A stretch of 64,000 bases of DNA from Streptomyces sp. XM4193 (GCF_023072595.1 NZ_JALLGK010000006.1:248001-312000); one strand, 5' to 3'; numbered from the stretch's first letter, positions 25,398-42,988 are shown. Numbers and translations are program-made. Notes: generated by a model from the sequence alone, not told the origin.

Positions 25398-25820
25398 GAG
25401 CTCTCCTCACTGCTGGGTCGGTCCCAACGACGCACCTTCGCTGCGGAGTTGGGCCTCCGAGTCACTCGCGCGCCGTGGTGGGCGCCGCGCGCTGAAGGTT
25501 AGAGGGGAACGGCTTACACCGGGGAGACGTTCGTCGGAACATGACAGAAACACACGTCACACGGGTTCCGGGCTCATCCGTGCGGCGGACACCCGCGACA
25601 CGAGGGAAGATGGACGATGAGTATCGTCCAGGGCGGCGCGCACCATCAGCCGCCGCCCGGACGTCCGGTACCCGGGCGACCCCCGGGACGACCGCGGCAG
25701 GCCGTGCGGGACCGACGTGGATCCACGGAGGACCGGCACGTACCGCCCAACGACCTGACCACAGCGGCCGAGACGGCCGAGACCTGTCGCGAGTGCGCGA
25801 CAACCGGAGGCGAAAGAACC
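25398..25820. other. Divergent promoter region glpQ / plsC
   Basis: 423 bp between divergent genes. I see no credible gene. It includes the possible PHO-like direct repeat and the ribosome-binding site of plsC. Confidence 0.5.
25530..25551 (-). promoter_or_regulatory. Possible PHO-box-like direct repeat upstream of glpQ
   Basis: On the minus strand two adjacent 11-base units read GTTTCTGTCAT and GTTCCGACGAA. Streptomyces PhoP sites are 11-nt direct repeats beginning GTTCA. These match only in the first 3-4 bases, so this is a weak candidate supported mainly by the known phosphate control of glpQ. Confidence 0.3.
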
Positions 25821-26591
25821 GTGAAGGCCCGATTCCTTCTCATCAAGGTGCTGTGCAAGCCGCTGCTGCGCGTGCTGTTCCGGCCCCGTGTGGAGGGCAT
25901 CGAACATGTGCCGGGCTCGGGGCCGGTGATCCTCGCCGGCAACCACCTCACCTTCATCGACTCCGTGGTACTGCCCATCGTCAGCAGGCGGCAGGTCTTC
26001 TTCATCGGCAAGGACGAGTACGTCACCGGGCGCGGGATCAAGGGCCGGCTGATGGCCTGGTTCTTCACCGGTGTCGGCATGGTCCCGGTCGACCGGGACG
26101 GCAGCCACGGCGGTGTCGCGGCGCTGATGACCGGGCGGCGCATCCTGGAGGAGGGCCGGGTCTTCGCGATCTACCCGGAGGGCACCCGCTCCCCCGACGG
26201 CCGCCTCTACCGGGGCCGTACCGGCATCGCGCGGATGGCGCTGATGACGGGTGCGCCCGTCGTCCCGTTCGCGCTGATCGGCACCGACCGGGTGCAGCCG
26301 ACGGGCAAGGGGATGCCCCGGCTGGGCCCCGGCCGCAGCATCACCGTGCGCTTCGGCGAGCCGCTGGACTTCTCCCGCTACGAGGGCATGGACCGCGACC
26401 GCTACGTGCTGCGCGCCGTCACCGACGAGGTCATGAGCGAGGTCCGCGAACTGTCCGGCCAGGAGTACGTGGACATGTACGCCACCAAGGCGCGGGCGGC
26501 GGGCGCCGCGAGCCGCGCCGCCTCCGAGCGCCGGGGCGGCTCCGAGGGCCGGGGCGGCTCCGAGGGCCGGGGCGACGCGAAGGCCGCCTGA
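25821..26591 (+). CDS. plsC: 1-acyl-sn-glycerol-3-phosphate acyltransferase
   Basis: 256-aa lysophosphatidate acyltransferase making phosphatidate at the membrane. The start is the GTG at 25821 (VKARFLLIKVLCKPLLRVLF), with GGAGG about 9 bases upstream; the first residues form an amphipathic or membrane helix. The four PlsC blocks are visible: AGNHLTFIDSV (catalytic NHxxxxD), GVGMVPVDRDG, IYPEGTRSPDGRLYRG and GAPVVPFALIG. The C-terminus carries two copies of an 18-bp repeat coding RGGSEG near 26535-26575, an unstructured tail. Confidence 0.9.
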   Translation: MKARFLLIKVLCKPLLRVLFRPRVEGIEHVPGSGPVILAGNHLTFIDSVVLPIVSRRQVFFIGKDEYVTGRGIKGRLMAWFFTGVGMVPVDRDGSHGGVAALMTGRRILEEGRVFAIYPEGTRSPDGRLYRGRTGIARMALMTGAPVVPFALIGTDRVQPTGKGMPRLGPGRSITVRFGEPLDFSRYEGMDRDRYVLRAVTDEVMSEVRELSGQEYVDMYATKARAAGAASRAASERRGGSEGRGGSEGRGDAKAA

Positions 26592-26754
26592 ACCGGCTCC
26601 GCCGCAGCCGCGGTACGGGGCGCGCTCCCCGCCCGTACGGGCCGGCTGCCGCCACGGCGCGTCGGCCCGTACGGCCGCGGGGGTCCGTGAGGTGCTCAGG
26701 GGCAGCGCGGTCGGGGGCAGCGCGGGCGAGGGCAGTGCAGTCGGGGTGCTGGGC

Positions 26755-27726
26755 TCAGTGCCAGGGCAGAGCGGCGCGCGTCTGCCAGTAGGCCTCCGGC
26801 TCCTCGGCCAACTCCGTGAGTGCGGCCAGCTGTTCGTCGTCGAGGTCGACCGTGACCGCGTGCAGGTTGGCGAACAGCTGCTCGGTGGTGACGGCCCCCG
26901 ACAGCACCGTCGTGACCCAGGGCCGGTGGAGCATCGCCGCCATCGCCACCGCGTCGGTGGTGGCGCCGCACTCCTCGGCGACGCGGTGCAGCGCGGCGGG
27001 AGCGGCCTCGGGAGCGAGCCTGCCGTTGGCCATCGCCTCCTTGACGATGACGTACAGCCCCGCCTCGTGCGCTTCGGCCAGCGCCTCGCCGACCGAGGAC
27101 TCCAGCAGGTTGCAGGTCGCCTGGACGCTGCGGAACAGCCGCTCTCCCCCGGGCGCGACGCGCAGTGCGGCACGCACCGCCTCCGCCTGCCGCGGCCCGC
27201 TGACCGACAGCCCGACCGAGACACCGTCGGCGGCCTGCTCCGCCAGCCGCTCCTGGAGGGCCGCGTCGGTGAGCACCGGACTGTCCGGGGTGACGGAGTG
27301 CACCTGGTACAAGTCCGGTCGGCCGCCGAGGAGTTCGACGCTCTCCGCGTACTGCGTCGTACACATCGCGGCCGAGTGCTCCTTGACCTCGTGCACATCG
27401 GCGACCACCCGCCAGTTCGCGGTGTAGGCGTAGCCCCATTTGCTGCCGACCACCACGTCCCGCGCCTCGGGACGGTCGGCGAGCCACTGGCCGAGGAACT
27501 CCTCCGCCCGTCCGTAGCTGCGTGCGGTGTCGACGTAGCGGACGCCCTGCGCGTACGCCGCGTCCAGCAGCTGGTGGGTACGGGCGCGCAGGGCGTCGGG
27601 CGAGCGGTCGTCGGGAAGGTCGCGGTCGCGGCCGAGGTTCAGATAGCCGGGTCTGCCCAGGGCCGCCAGCCCGAGCCCGATCTGTGCGGTGGGCGTGGTG
27701 GCTTCGGCGAGTCGGGACAGCGGCAT
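26755..27726 (-). CDS. Aldo/keto reductase
   Basis: 323-aa NAD(P)H-dependent aldo/keto reductase of the AKR superfamily. The tetrad residues are recognisable: Asp and Tyr in YVDTARSYGRAEEFLG, Lys in VVVGSKWGY and His in YQVHSVTPDS. The cofactor end has VSVGLSVSGP and TTVLSGAVTTEQL. The natural substrate is unknown. The start at 27726 (MPLSRLAEAT) has GGAG about 7 bases upstream. The open frame extends much further 5' only because of high GC. A triplicated GGCAGCGCGG-like motif sits just past the stop at 26700-26745. Confidence 0.88.
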   Translation of the reverse strand: MPLSRLAEATTPTAQIGLGLAALGRPGYLNLGRDRDLPDDRSPDALRARTHQLLDAAYAQGVRYVDTARSYGRAEEFLGQWLADRPEARDVVVGSKWGYAYTANWRVVADVHEVKEHSAAMCTTQYAESVELLGGRPDLYQVHSVTPDSPVLTDAALQERLAEQAADGVSVGLSVSGPRQAEAVRAALRVAPGGERLFRSVQATCNLLESSVGEALAEAHEAGLYVIVKEAMANGRLAPEAAPAALHRVAEECGATTDAVAMAAMLHRPWVTTVLSGAVTTEQLFANLHAVTVDLDDEQLAALTELAEEPEAYWQTRAALPWH

Positions 27727-27866
27727 CGCGTACTCCGGTGGGACGGCGTGGACGGCTGACTCACTCCACCGTAACCGCGCCGCTCCACCGGGGTCCGCCC
27801 GCCGGGACCGGTGCCGCCGGGACCGGCGGGCACGGCTGCGCGGGTCCCGGCGGGGGCGGGCCGCCG

Positions 27867-30624
<2,758 letters not shown>

Positions 30625-30655
30625 GGTGTTGCTCCTTACGATCCATGCGGTGACA

Positions 30656-30682
30656 GGTATAAGTATGCATCGACTCGTATGG
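30656..30682. promoter_or_regulatory. ARG-box-like ArgR operator upstream of argG
   Basis: Contains GGTATAAGTATGCATCGAC followed by TCGTATGG, an AT-rich imperfect dyad. Read on the minus strand, CATACGAGTCGATGCATAC aligns closely with TATACGAAGCGATGCACTT in the argC operator. It sits 32 bp upstream of the argG start, where ArgR could block transcription. Confidence 0.6.
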
Positions 30683-30871
30683 AACGTCAAAGCGCCTGAT
30701 GAAGAGGGGTATAACAGCCTGCGGACGGCGGATACGGCGCCCGGACAGGGAGTGCCGACGGGCAGCGGGTTCGCGTGGGCCACGCGGGTCAGCGGCGCGA
30801 ACCGGTGCGCGGTGCGGGTGCGGCGGGTGTGACCGCGCGGGTTCGCGGTGCGGGTGGCGCCGTGGTGGCGG

Positions 30872-31249
30872 TCAGCCCGGGAGGTCGCCGTCGCGGTGGT
30901 GCAGCACGTCCGCGAGTACGGCGGTGTGGGCGTGCTCCAGATCCTTGGTCGCGGTGAGCAGGGTGAGCGGACCGTCCTGCGCCAGCTCCGCGAGACGCTC
31001 GACCGCCTCGCGGGCCCGCGCCGTCTCCAGCTCGGCACGGTATCTGCGGGCGAACTCCGGGTAGCGGTCCACCCGGTGGCCGTACCAGCGGCGCAGCTCC
31101 GGGCTGGGCGCGACGTCCTTGGCCCACTCGTCCAGCGCCGCGGCCTCCTTGGACAGGCCCCGCGGCCAGAGCCGGTCCACCAGAACCCGCCGGCCGTCGG
31201 CTGTCTCGCGGCGGTCGTAGACCCTGCGCACCCGCGGTTCTCTCCTCAT
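30872..31249 (-). CDS. DUF488 family protein
   Basis: A 125-aa DUF488 protein. The characteristic segments are [14 protein letters not shown] near residue 22, [18 protein letters not shown] and [18 protein letters not shown] near the C-terminus. The family fold is small and often found near metal or stress genes, but its biochemical role is not established. The start at 31249 opens with [15 protein letters not shown]. It lies between the M23 peptidase and argG, on the same strand, with no tight link to either. Confidence 0.85.
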   Translation of the reverse strand: MRREPRVRRVYDRRETADGRRVLVDRLWPRGLSKEAAALDEWAKDVAPSPELRRWYGHRVDRYPEFARRYRAELETARAREAVERLAELAQDGPLTLLTATKDLEHAHTAVLADVLHHRDGDLPG

Positions 31250-31364
31250 ACCACGAGGCTAGGGCCCGCCGCCGGAACCTGCCGGACCGACGAAGGCCCG
31301 CACGAGCCGCGCCCGGAACCGACCGCACGAATCCCGGTGCGTACCGCGTCGACCGGCGGCGGAC

Positions 31365-31400
31365 GGCGGCCGTCCACTCCCCGGGGAGTGGACGGCCGCC
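31365..31400 (-). terminator. 16-bp perfect hairpin after the M23 peptidase gene
   Basis: GGCGGCCGTCCACTCC and its complement flank CCGG, starting 20 bp past the stop codon at 31420. It should terminate the peptidase transcript. Confidence 0.88.
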
Positions 31401-31419
31401 GCGGAGGCTCCGTACGCGG

Positions 31420-32295
31420 TCAGTCCCAGCGGTCCTGGTTGAGGAAGCGCGCGACTCCGCGCCAGGAGTTGGCCCCCATCGCGCCGTCGATCGGGCCGGT
31501 GTAGCCGTGTTCGGCGGCCAGCCGCTGGAGCGCGGAGTAGGTGGCGGCGCCGGGCACGCCGTCGATGGGACCGGTGTAGCCCCAGCCGTCGCGCAGTGCG
31601 CGCTGGAGCGCGGAGTAGGTGCCCTTGCCGGGGGCGCCGTCGACGGGACCGGTGTAGCCGGCTTCGAGGGACAGCCACTTCTGGGCTCGCTGCCAGAAGA
31701 TGACCCCGGGCACCCCGTCCTGCTCCGTGCCGGTCTTGGGCAGCTTCCCGCCGCCCCCGCCGACGTACTCGACCGGGTTGATGCGGGTGCCGTTCGGGTT
31801 GATCATGTGCCAGTGCAGATGGGGGCCGGTCGATTCGCCCGAGCCCGGGGCGCCCGGTTCGCCGCCGGAGAGCCCGACGATCGCACCGGCGGCCACCCTT
31901 GTGCCGTTGTCCAGGACGAACTGCGAAAGGTGCATGTACTGGGTGCGGTAGCCGTTGTCGTGCGCGATCGTCACGGTGTGGCCGCCGGTCCCGTTCTCGG
32001 GGATGTTGGTGACGACTCCGCCGCCGCAGGCCGGGAGCCCGGTGCCCACGCCCATGCCGAAGTCGATGCCGCCGAGCGATCCGCGTCCGATGTGGTCCTG
32101 CCAGGTTCCCGTCACGGGGTAGCCGGTGAAGGGGTGGTAGAAGTCGGAGGCGGTCTGTACGGCGGCGGCGTTGCGCGTCGCGGCGAAGACACCGCCGACC
32201 GCGAGCGCCGCGGTGGTCGTCACCGCGGCGGACCCGCGCAGCAGACCTCGTCTGCTGAGGACGAACTCACCCGACGAAGACTCCGATGTGGGCAT
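31420..32295 (-). CDS. Secreted M23 peptidase with C-terminal repeat module
   Basis: 291 aa. A Tat-type signal (SRRGLLRGSAAVTTTAALAV) is cleaved near NAAAVQ. The LytM/M23 domain (about 50-170) shows the zinc set: GGIDFGMGVG, then HLSQF and GPHLHWHM, so it can act as a peptidoglycan endopeptidase. A degenerate first motif (GGIDFG instead of HxGxD) is notable because the first zinc-ligand His appears to be missing. The C-terminal third carries three repeats of about 25 residues starting GYTGP(V/I)DG and containing TYSALQR, probably a wall-binding module. Start at the ATG at 32295. Confidence 0.88.
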   Translation of the reverse strand: MPTSESSSGEFVLSRRGLLRGSAAVTTTAALAVGGVFAATRNAAAVQTASDFYHPFTGYPVTGTWQDHIGRGSLGGIDFGMGVGTGLPACGGGVVTNIPENGTGGHTVTIAHDNGYRTQYMHLSQFVLDNGTRVAAGAIVGLSGGEPGAPGSGESTGPHLHWHMINPNGTRINPVEYVGGGGGKLPKTGTEQDGVPGVIFWQRAQKWLSLEAGYTGPVDGAPGKGTYSALQRALRDGWGYTGPIDGVPGAATYSALQRLAAEHGYTGPIDGAMGANSWRGVARFLNQDRWD

Positions 32296-32441
32296 GACAA
32301 CCTCCGGTGTGGGGACCGCGGAAGGTGAAAGCTAGCCGAATCCGCTTTCCCGCGGAAGGCCGTCCCGCAACCACCCCAACCGGAGCGCCACACTCCGCCG
32401 CCTCGCCCCCGCACACTCCGCGCCGCGTCCTTCCCCGCTGG

Positions 32442-32969
32442 TCAGCGCTCCTTCTGGGCGAGACGCAGCATGTGGTCCGCCAGCTCCTGACCGCCGCTCG
32501 GATCGCGGCTGATCAGCAGCAGGGTGTCGTCCCCGGCGATGGTGCCGATGATCTCGAAGAGCTCCGCCGCGTCCACCGCCGAGGCGAGGAACTGCGCCGC
32601 CCCCGGAGGCGTACGGAGCACCACCAGATTCGCCGACGCCTCGGCGGAGATGAGGAGTTCGGCCGCCAGACGGGACAGCCGGCCCTCGGTGGCGGACTCC
32701 CCCAGCGGCGCCCGGGGCGTACGGAAACCGCCCTCGCTCGGTACTGCGTAGATCAGCTCGCCCTGGGAGTTGCGGATCTTCACCGCCCCCAGCTCGTCGA
32801 GGTCGCGGGAGAGCGTGGCCTGGGTGACCGAAAGGCCGTCGTCCAGCAGCAGCTTGGCCAACTGGCTCTGGGAGCGCACCAGTTGGCGTCCCAGGATGTC
32901 CACGATGCGGCGGTGGCGCGCGGTACGCGTCTGGGGCACGGCGGGCCCGACGGTCTGCCCTTCGGTCAT
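32442..32969 (-). CDS. argR: Arginine repressor
   Basis: 175 aa from the ATG at 32969; a GTG two codons earlier overlaps the argD stop. The N-terminal winged helix (about 10-75) includes [20 protein letters not shown] and the recognition segment [18 protein letters not shown]. The C-terminal oligomerisation/arginine-binding domain has the LLISRD and [11 protein letters not shown] blocks. It forms hexamers and binds ARG boxes in response to arginine. It is the last gene of argC-J-B-D-R, so it is likely autoregulated with its targets. Confidence 0.96.
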   Translation of the reverse strand: MTEGQTVGPAVPQTRTARHRRIVDILGRQLVRSQSQLAKLLLDDGLSVTQATLSRDLDELGAVKIRNSQGELIYAVPSEGGFRTPRAPLGESATEGRLSRLAAELLISAEASANLVVLRTPPGAAQFLASAVDAAELFEIIGTIAGDDTLLLISRDPSGGQELADHMLRLAQKER

Positions 32970-32971
32970 CG

Positions 32972-34288
32972 TCACTCTCCGGCTCGTTGGCTGCGGTGCA
33001 CTGTGTCCAGGACCGCGGGCAGTGCCCGGACGAGCGCATCCGCCTCCTCCACGCCGAGGATCAGCGGAGGGGCGAGCCGCAGAACGTGCGGTGCGACGGC
33101 GTTGACCAGGAAGCCCGAATCCTGAGCCGCTTGCTGCGCCTGCGGCGCCACCGGCTCGGTGAGCACGATACCCAGCAGCAGTCCCTCGCCGCGCACTTGG
33201 TCGACCAGCGGGTGGCCGAGGGCGTGCACCGACTCCTTCAGCCGGGCGCCCAGCCGCTGTACGTGCGCCAGCAGCCCTTCGCGCTCGATGGTCTCCAGCA
33301 CGGCGAGCGCCGCTGCGCAGGAGACCGGGTTCCCGCCGAAGGTCGAACCGTGCTCACCGGGGCCCAGCAGGCCGGCGGCCGGGCCGAAGGCGAGTACGGC
33401 GCCGATCGGCAGCCCGCCGCCCAGCCCCTTGGCGAGGGTGATGACGTCCGCCTCCACGCCCTGCGCCAGGCTCGCGAACCAGTGCCCGGTGCGGCCGATC
33501 CCGGTCTGCACCTCGTCGACCACCAGCAGGGCACCGGCGGCGGCGGTGATCTCCCGGGCCGCGGCCAGGTAGCCCGGCGGCGGGAGGACGACTCCGTTCT
33601 CCCCCTGCACGGGCTCGACCACGAACATCGCGGTCTCCTCGGTGATCGCCGCGCGCAGCGCCTCGACGTCCCCGTAGGGCACATGCGTCACCTCGCCGGG
33701 CAGCGGCAGGAACGGCTGCTGCTTGGCCGGTTGTCCGGTCAGCGCGAGCGCACCCATGGTGCGGCCGTGGAAGCCGCCCTCGGTGGCGACCATGTGGGTC
33801 CGGCCGGTGCGGCGGCCGATCTTGAACGCCGCCTCCAGCGCCTCCGCCCCGGAGTTGCCGAAGTAGACGGCGCCCGGGCGGCCGGCGAGTTCCAGCAGCC
33901 GTTCGGCGAGCGCTACCGGGGGCTCGGCGACGAAGAGGTTGGAGACATGTCCGAGCAGGGCGACCTGCTCGGTGACGGCGCGCACCACCGCCGGGTGGCC
34001 GGTGCCGAGCGAGTTGACGGCGATCCCGCCGACGAAGTCCAGGTACTCCCTGCCCTCGGCGTCCCACAGCCGCGCGCCCTCGCCCCGGGCGAGCGGCAGC
34101 CGCGGAGTGCCGTAGTTGTTCATCAACGCGCCCTGCCAGCGGGCGGTGAGCGCCCCGTTGCCCGCGGTGCCTGCGTTGCCGGCAGGCGTCGGCGCTACGG
34201 CGGTGGTGGGCGTCTGCGCAACGGCGGCGGGCTCCTGGCCCCGGCCGGTCGCGGTGCGTGCGTCGGTTGCCCGGTGTGCGGACGTCAT
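32972..34288 (-). CDS. argD: Acetylornithine aminotransferase
   Basis: 438-aa class III aminotransferase, transferring an amino group from glutamate to N-acetylglutamate semialdehyde. Conserved: [48 protein letters not shown] and the PLP lysine in [15 protein letters not shown]. The first 45 residues are an extra Ala/Thr-rich segment before the usual start ([14 protein letters not shown]). The ATG at 34288 overlaps the argB stop by 4 bases. If it starts there, the protein has an unusual N-terminal extension. Confidence 0.96.
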   Translation of the reverse strand: MTSAHRATDARTATGRGQEPAAVAQTPTTAVAPTPAGNAGTAGNGALTARWQGALMNNYGTPRLPLARGEGARLWDAEGREYLDFVGGIAVNSLGTGHPAVVRAVTEQVALLGHVSNLFVAEPPVALAERLLELAGRPGAVYFGNSGAEALEAAFKIGRRTGRTHMVATEGGFHGRTMGALALTGQPAKQQPFLPLPGEVTHVPYGDVEALRAAITEETAMFVVEPVQGENGVVLPPPGYLAAAREITAAAGALLVVDEVQTGIGRTGHWFASLAQGVEADVITLAKGLGGGLPIGAVLAFGPAAGLLGPGEHGSTFGGNPVSCAAALAVLETIEREGLLAHVQRLGARLKESVHALGHPLVDQVRGEGLLLGIVLTEPVAPQAQQAAQDSGFLVNAVAPHVLRLAPPLILGVEEADALVRALPAVLDTVHRSQRAGE

Positions 34289-35285
34289 GCCCGGTCCCCC
34301 TCGGTCGCTTCGGTCTTCCCGTGGTGCCGGCTTCCCCCGGTGCCGGGCGGAGCCGGCGGACTCGGGGCGTCCTCCGGGCCGCCGGGGTCGTCCGGCACCA
34401 CCATCGTGCCGATGCCCTCGTCGGTGAAGATCTCCAGCAGGATGCTGTGCGGCACCCGCCCGTCGATCACGCGGGCGGTGCGCACACCGTGCCGCACCGC
34501 GTACCGGCAGCCCTCCATCTTCGGCACCATGCCGCTGGCCAACTCCGGGAGGAGGCGGTCCAGCTCGCTCACGGTCAGCCTGCTGATGACGTCGTCGCTG
34601 TGCGGCCAGTCCGCGTACAGCCCCTCGACGTCGGTGAGGACCATCAGCGTCTCGGCACCCAGTGCTGCGGCGAGCGCGGCGGCGGCCGTGTCGGCGTTGA
34701 CGTTGTAGACGCCGGGTCCGGCGGAACCCGCGGGCTCGTCGGCGCTGCGGGCGATGGAGGAGATGACCGGGATGCGGCCGTCGTCCAGCAGTGCCTCGAC
34801 GGCGCCGGTGTCGATCTCGGCGATGTCGCCGACCCGGCCGATGTCCACGCGCTCGCCGTCGATGTCGGCGAACCGCCGTGTCGCCGCGAAGAGATGGGCG
34901 TCCTCACCCGTCATGCCGACCGCGAGGGGGCCGTGCTGGTTCAGGAGGCCGACCAGCTCGCGCTGCACCTGCCCGGCCAGCACCATCCGTACGACGTCCA
35001 TCATCTCCGGCGTGGTCACCCGCAGCCCGGCCTTGAACTCCGACTCCATCCCGAGCCGGTCGAGCTGGGCGCTGATCTGGGGTCCGCCGCCGTGCACGAC
35101 GACCGGGCGCAGGCCCGCGTGGCGCAGAAAGACGACGTCCTGGGCGAAGGCGGCCTTCAGCTCCTCGTCGATCATGGCGTTGCCGCCGAACTTGACGACG
35201 ACGGTGCGGCCGTGATGGCGGGTCAGCCAGGGCAGCGCCTCGATGAGCGTGCGGGCCTTGGGCAGGGCGGTGTGGGCTCGGGTGC

Positions 35286-35289
<4 letters not shown>
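34285..35289 (-). CDS. argB: Acetylglutamate kinase
   Basis: 334 aa. It phosphorylates N-acetylglutamate, usually the arginine-feedback step. [10 protein letters not shown] near residue 30, [11 protein letters not shown], and [19 protein letters not shown] and [11 protein letters not shown] are the family motifs. An extra C-terminal tail rich in Pro and Gly ([17 protein letters not shown]) follows the catalytic domain. The start at 35289 overlaps the argJ stop (ATGA). Confidence 0.96.
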
Positions 35290-37516
<2,227 letters not shown>

Positions 37517-37692
37517 GACATCTCAGCAGGTGACACGGGGCTGCGCGGCAGAGCGTGCCTGCCCCGGCCCGCGGGCGGTCCACGGCGGGCGGGGAAGGCG
37601 GCAGCGGTTCCTCGCGTGCGGAGGAGGGCCGCCGATGAGTTTCCGGCTGCCCTCCGGTCCGTACAGCCGACACCTCGGGAAAGGACACCACC

Positions 37693-38298
37693 ATGTCGGA
37701 GCTTCTCGTCGACTTCATCACCTCGCTCGACGGCTGTGCCTCGGGAGAGGGCTGGCCCGGATTCTGGGGCCTGGAGAGCCCGGAGTACCTCGCGTGGCTC
37801 GGCGAACAGCCGGAGCCCACCCACCTGATGGGGGCGAACACCTACCGGCTGATGTCGGGCTTCGCCGCGGGCGAGGTCCCGGACGGCCAGGACGAGTTCA
37901 GGCCCGAGGAGGAGGAGTCCGTCGACGGGCTCACCCGGGCGGCCAAGGTGGTCTTCTCCTCCTCGCTGGAGGCGCCGCTGACCTGGGCCAACTCCACGCT
38001 GGTCCGTGACGACGCCGTCGAGGCGGTCCGTGCCATGAAGTCGAGCGGCACCGGCCTCCTCAGCACGATCGGCAGCCTGAGCCTGTGCCGGTCCCTGTTG
38101 CGCGCCGGGCTCGTCGACCGCTTCCGGGTCGTGATGTTCCCCGTCATCACCGGCACCACGGGCTCGGAACGCATCTACGACGGCTATCCGGACGTCGCGC
38201 TCGACATGACCGACCACCGCACCTTCGAGGGCGGCATCCAGCTCGTCGAGTACGCGCCCCGGGTGCTCGAACACCCGCCGCTCGGCGGCCCCGCGTGA
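37693..38298 (+). CDS. Dihydrofolate reductase family (RibD C-terminal domain) protein
   Basis: A 201-aa protein with the RibD-C/DHFR-like fold common in actinobacteria as a stand-alone reductase. SELLVDFITSLDGCASGEGW opens the domain. HLMGANTYRLMS and KVVFSSSLEAPLTWANSTLV follow, and GTGLLSTIGSLSLCRSLL holds the NADPH loop. It is not a classical folate DHFR. Substrate unknown. It is divergent from argC, with about 230 bp between. GGAAAGGA lies about 9 bases before the ATG at 37693. Confidence 0.85.
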   Translation: MSELLVDFITSLDGCASGEGWPGFWGLESPEYLAWLGEQPEPTHLMGANTYRLMSGFAAGEVPDGQDEFRPEEEESVDGLTRAAKVVFSSSLEAPLTWANSTLVRDDAVEAVRAMKSSGTGLLSTIGSLSLCRSLLRAGLVDRFRVVMFPVITGTTGSERIYDGYPDVALDMTDHRTFEGGIQLVEYAPRVLEHPPLGGPA

Positions 38299-38376
38299 CG
38301 GACGCGCGGGCCGACGGGCGGGTTTGGCGCGCGTGACGGACGCGCGGGGCCGACGGGCGGGGCGGCTGCGTGTGCG

Positions 38377-39973
<1,597 letters not shown>

Positions 39974-39996
39974 CGGTTACCGGCTTTGGAGCGACG

Positions 39997-40039
39997 ATTC
40001 TGCGCCGCACAGGGGGCCTTGCCGCAAGCCCCCCTGTGC
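39997..40039 (-). promoter_or_regulatory. RAE-like dyad and promoter of Rox-like copy 1
   Basis: A 33-bp dyad at 40007-40039 has arms GCACAGGGGG and CCCCCTGTGC, inner arms CTTG/CAAG and centre CCG; only the centre and one C/C pair break symmetry. Its core resembles, from memory, the rifamycin-associated element found before rifamycin resistance genes. On the minus strand the element contains -35 TTGCGG (40027-40022), followed after 19 bp by CAGAAT (40002-39997). The same -10 block, within the shared GATTCTGCGCCGC, recurs upstream of copy 2. Confidence 0.65.
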
Positions 40040-40055
40040 GCTATACGTTGAGAGT

Positions 40056-40079
40056 GGCAAGGAGCGCGCGCTCCTTGCC
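40056..40079. other. Perfect 24-bp palindrome
   Basis: GGCAAGGAGCGC followed directly by its complement, with no spacer. It starts 17 bp after the RAE-like dyad and 149 bp past the stop of Rox-like copy 2. It may be the copy 2 terminator or a protein-binding site. On the plus strand it lies just after a TTGCCG-17-TATACG promoter-like pair (40019-40047). Confidence 0.6.
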
Positions 40080-40227
40080 TTCGGTGTTTCACGGGCACGC
40101 TTCCCCAGGCCCCGCACGCCGGTCGCGGCCCGCCGGTGTCCGAGCATGCCGACGGCCCGCGCAGCCGCCGGTGCGAGCGGGCGGGTGCACGGGCCGAGCG
40201 GCGCCTTCGCCGCGGACCGGCGGCGGG

Positions 40228-42037
<1,810 letters not shown>

Positions 42038-42988
42038 ATGACCGATTTCGCCACTCCGAAGCAGCTCGCCGACCGCACCGCCGCCGCGGTGGAGGCGGCC
42101 GTGACCGCCGGGCGGGAGCTGGGCCTGACCGTGACGGACGCCAGGGTGCTGCACGACGTCTTCTCCGTGGTCGTCCACCTCGCCCCCGCGCCGGTGGTGG
42201 CCCGGGTCCCCACCGTGCTGCCGGAGTCGACCGACCTCCTCGCGCTGGCCCGCCGCCAGCGCGAGGAACTGGCGGTCACACGCTGGCTGGCGGATCGCGG
42301 AACGCCGGTCGTGCCGCCCAGCCCCCTGGTCCCGGCCGAACCGGTGCAGCGCGGCGGCTTCTCCATGACGTTCTGGGAGTTCCTGGAGGAGGACCGGGAG
42401 GCGGAGCCCGACTACGCGAGGAACGCCGAGCTCACCGCCGAGCTGCACGCGGCGCTTCGGGACTACCCGGGCGAGCTGCCCTTCCTCTCGGCCGCCGAAC
42501 CGGACTACGTCGAGGACAGTCTGGCCGCGCTGGAGGGCCGCACCGATCTGATCGACCCCGCGCTGCTGGAGCGGGCGCGCCGGGAGTGGGAGGTGCTGGG
42601 GCCGCTGGTGCGGTCGCGCGCGGCGTTCGAGGAGGCGTTCCCGGGCGCGGAGCTGCAACCGGTGCACGGCGACTGCCCGCCCGCGAACATCTTCCAGGGC
42701 GTCGACGGCCACCGCTTCGCCGACTTCGAGCTGATCACCCTGGGCCCCGCCGAATGGGACCTGGCCTCGCTCGGCGCGGAGTTGGGCGCGGCGTACGACC
42801 GGGGCGCTCGGCACCACGGCCTGCGCCCGCTGGACCCGCGGGTACAGCGCTTCGTCGATGCGGTCGGCATGTTGCGGGTGGTGGCCACCCTCACGCTCGT
42901 GCCCCAACTCCCCGTGCTGGCGGACTACTTGAAGCCGGCGCTGGAGCAGTGGCCGACGATGCCGTTCGCCGGCGGCCTGGCGGACTGA
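42038..42988 (+). CDS. APH-family phosphotransferase
   Basis: A 316-aa protein of the aminoglycoside phosphotransferase/choline-kinase fold. Catalytic loop VHGDCPPANIF (HGDxxxxN, D near residue 210) and metal site FADFELITLG are present, along with an N-terminal lobe containing VVARVP. The family phosphorylates hydroxyls of small molecules (aminoglycosides, macrolides, homoserine, sugars); the substrate cannot be told here. It is not the three-domain rifampicin phosphotransferase. The ATG at 42038 has GAAAGGA upstream. Its position beside the Rox-like pair could reflect a resistance cluster or chance. Confidence 0.85.
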   Translation: MTDFATPKQLADRTAAAVEAAVTAGRELGLTVTDARVLHDVFSVVVHLAPAPVVARVPTVLPESTDLLALARRQREELAVTRWLADRGTPVVPPSPLVPAEPVQRGGFSMTFWEFLEEDREAEPDYARNAELTAELHAALRDYPGELPFLSAAEPDYVEDSLAALEGRTDLIDPALLERARREWEVLGPLVRSRAAFEEAFPGAELQPVHGDCPPANIFQGVDGHRFADFELITLGPAEWDLASLGAELGAAYDRGARHHGLRPLDPRVQRFVDAVGMLRVVATLTLVPQLPVLADYLKPALEQWPTMPFAGGLAD

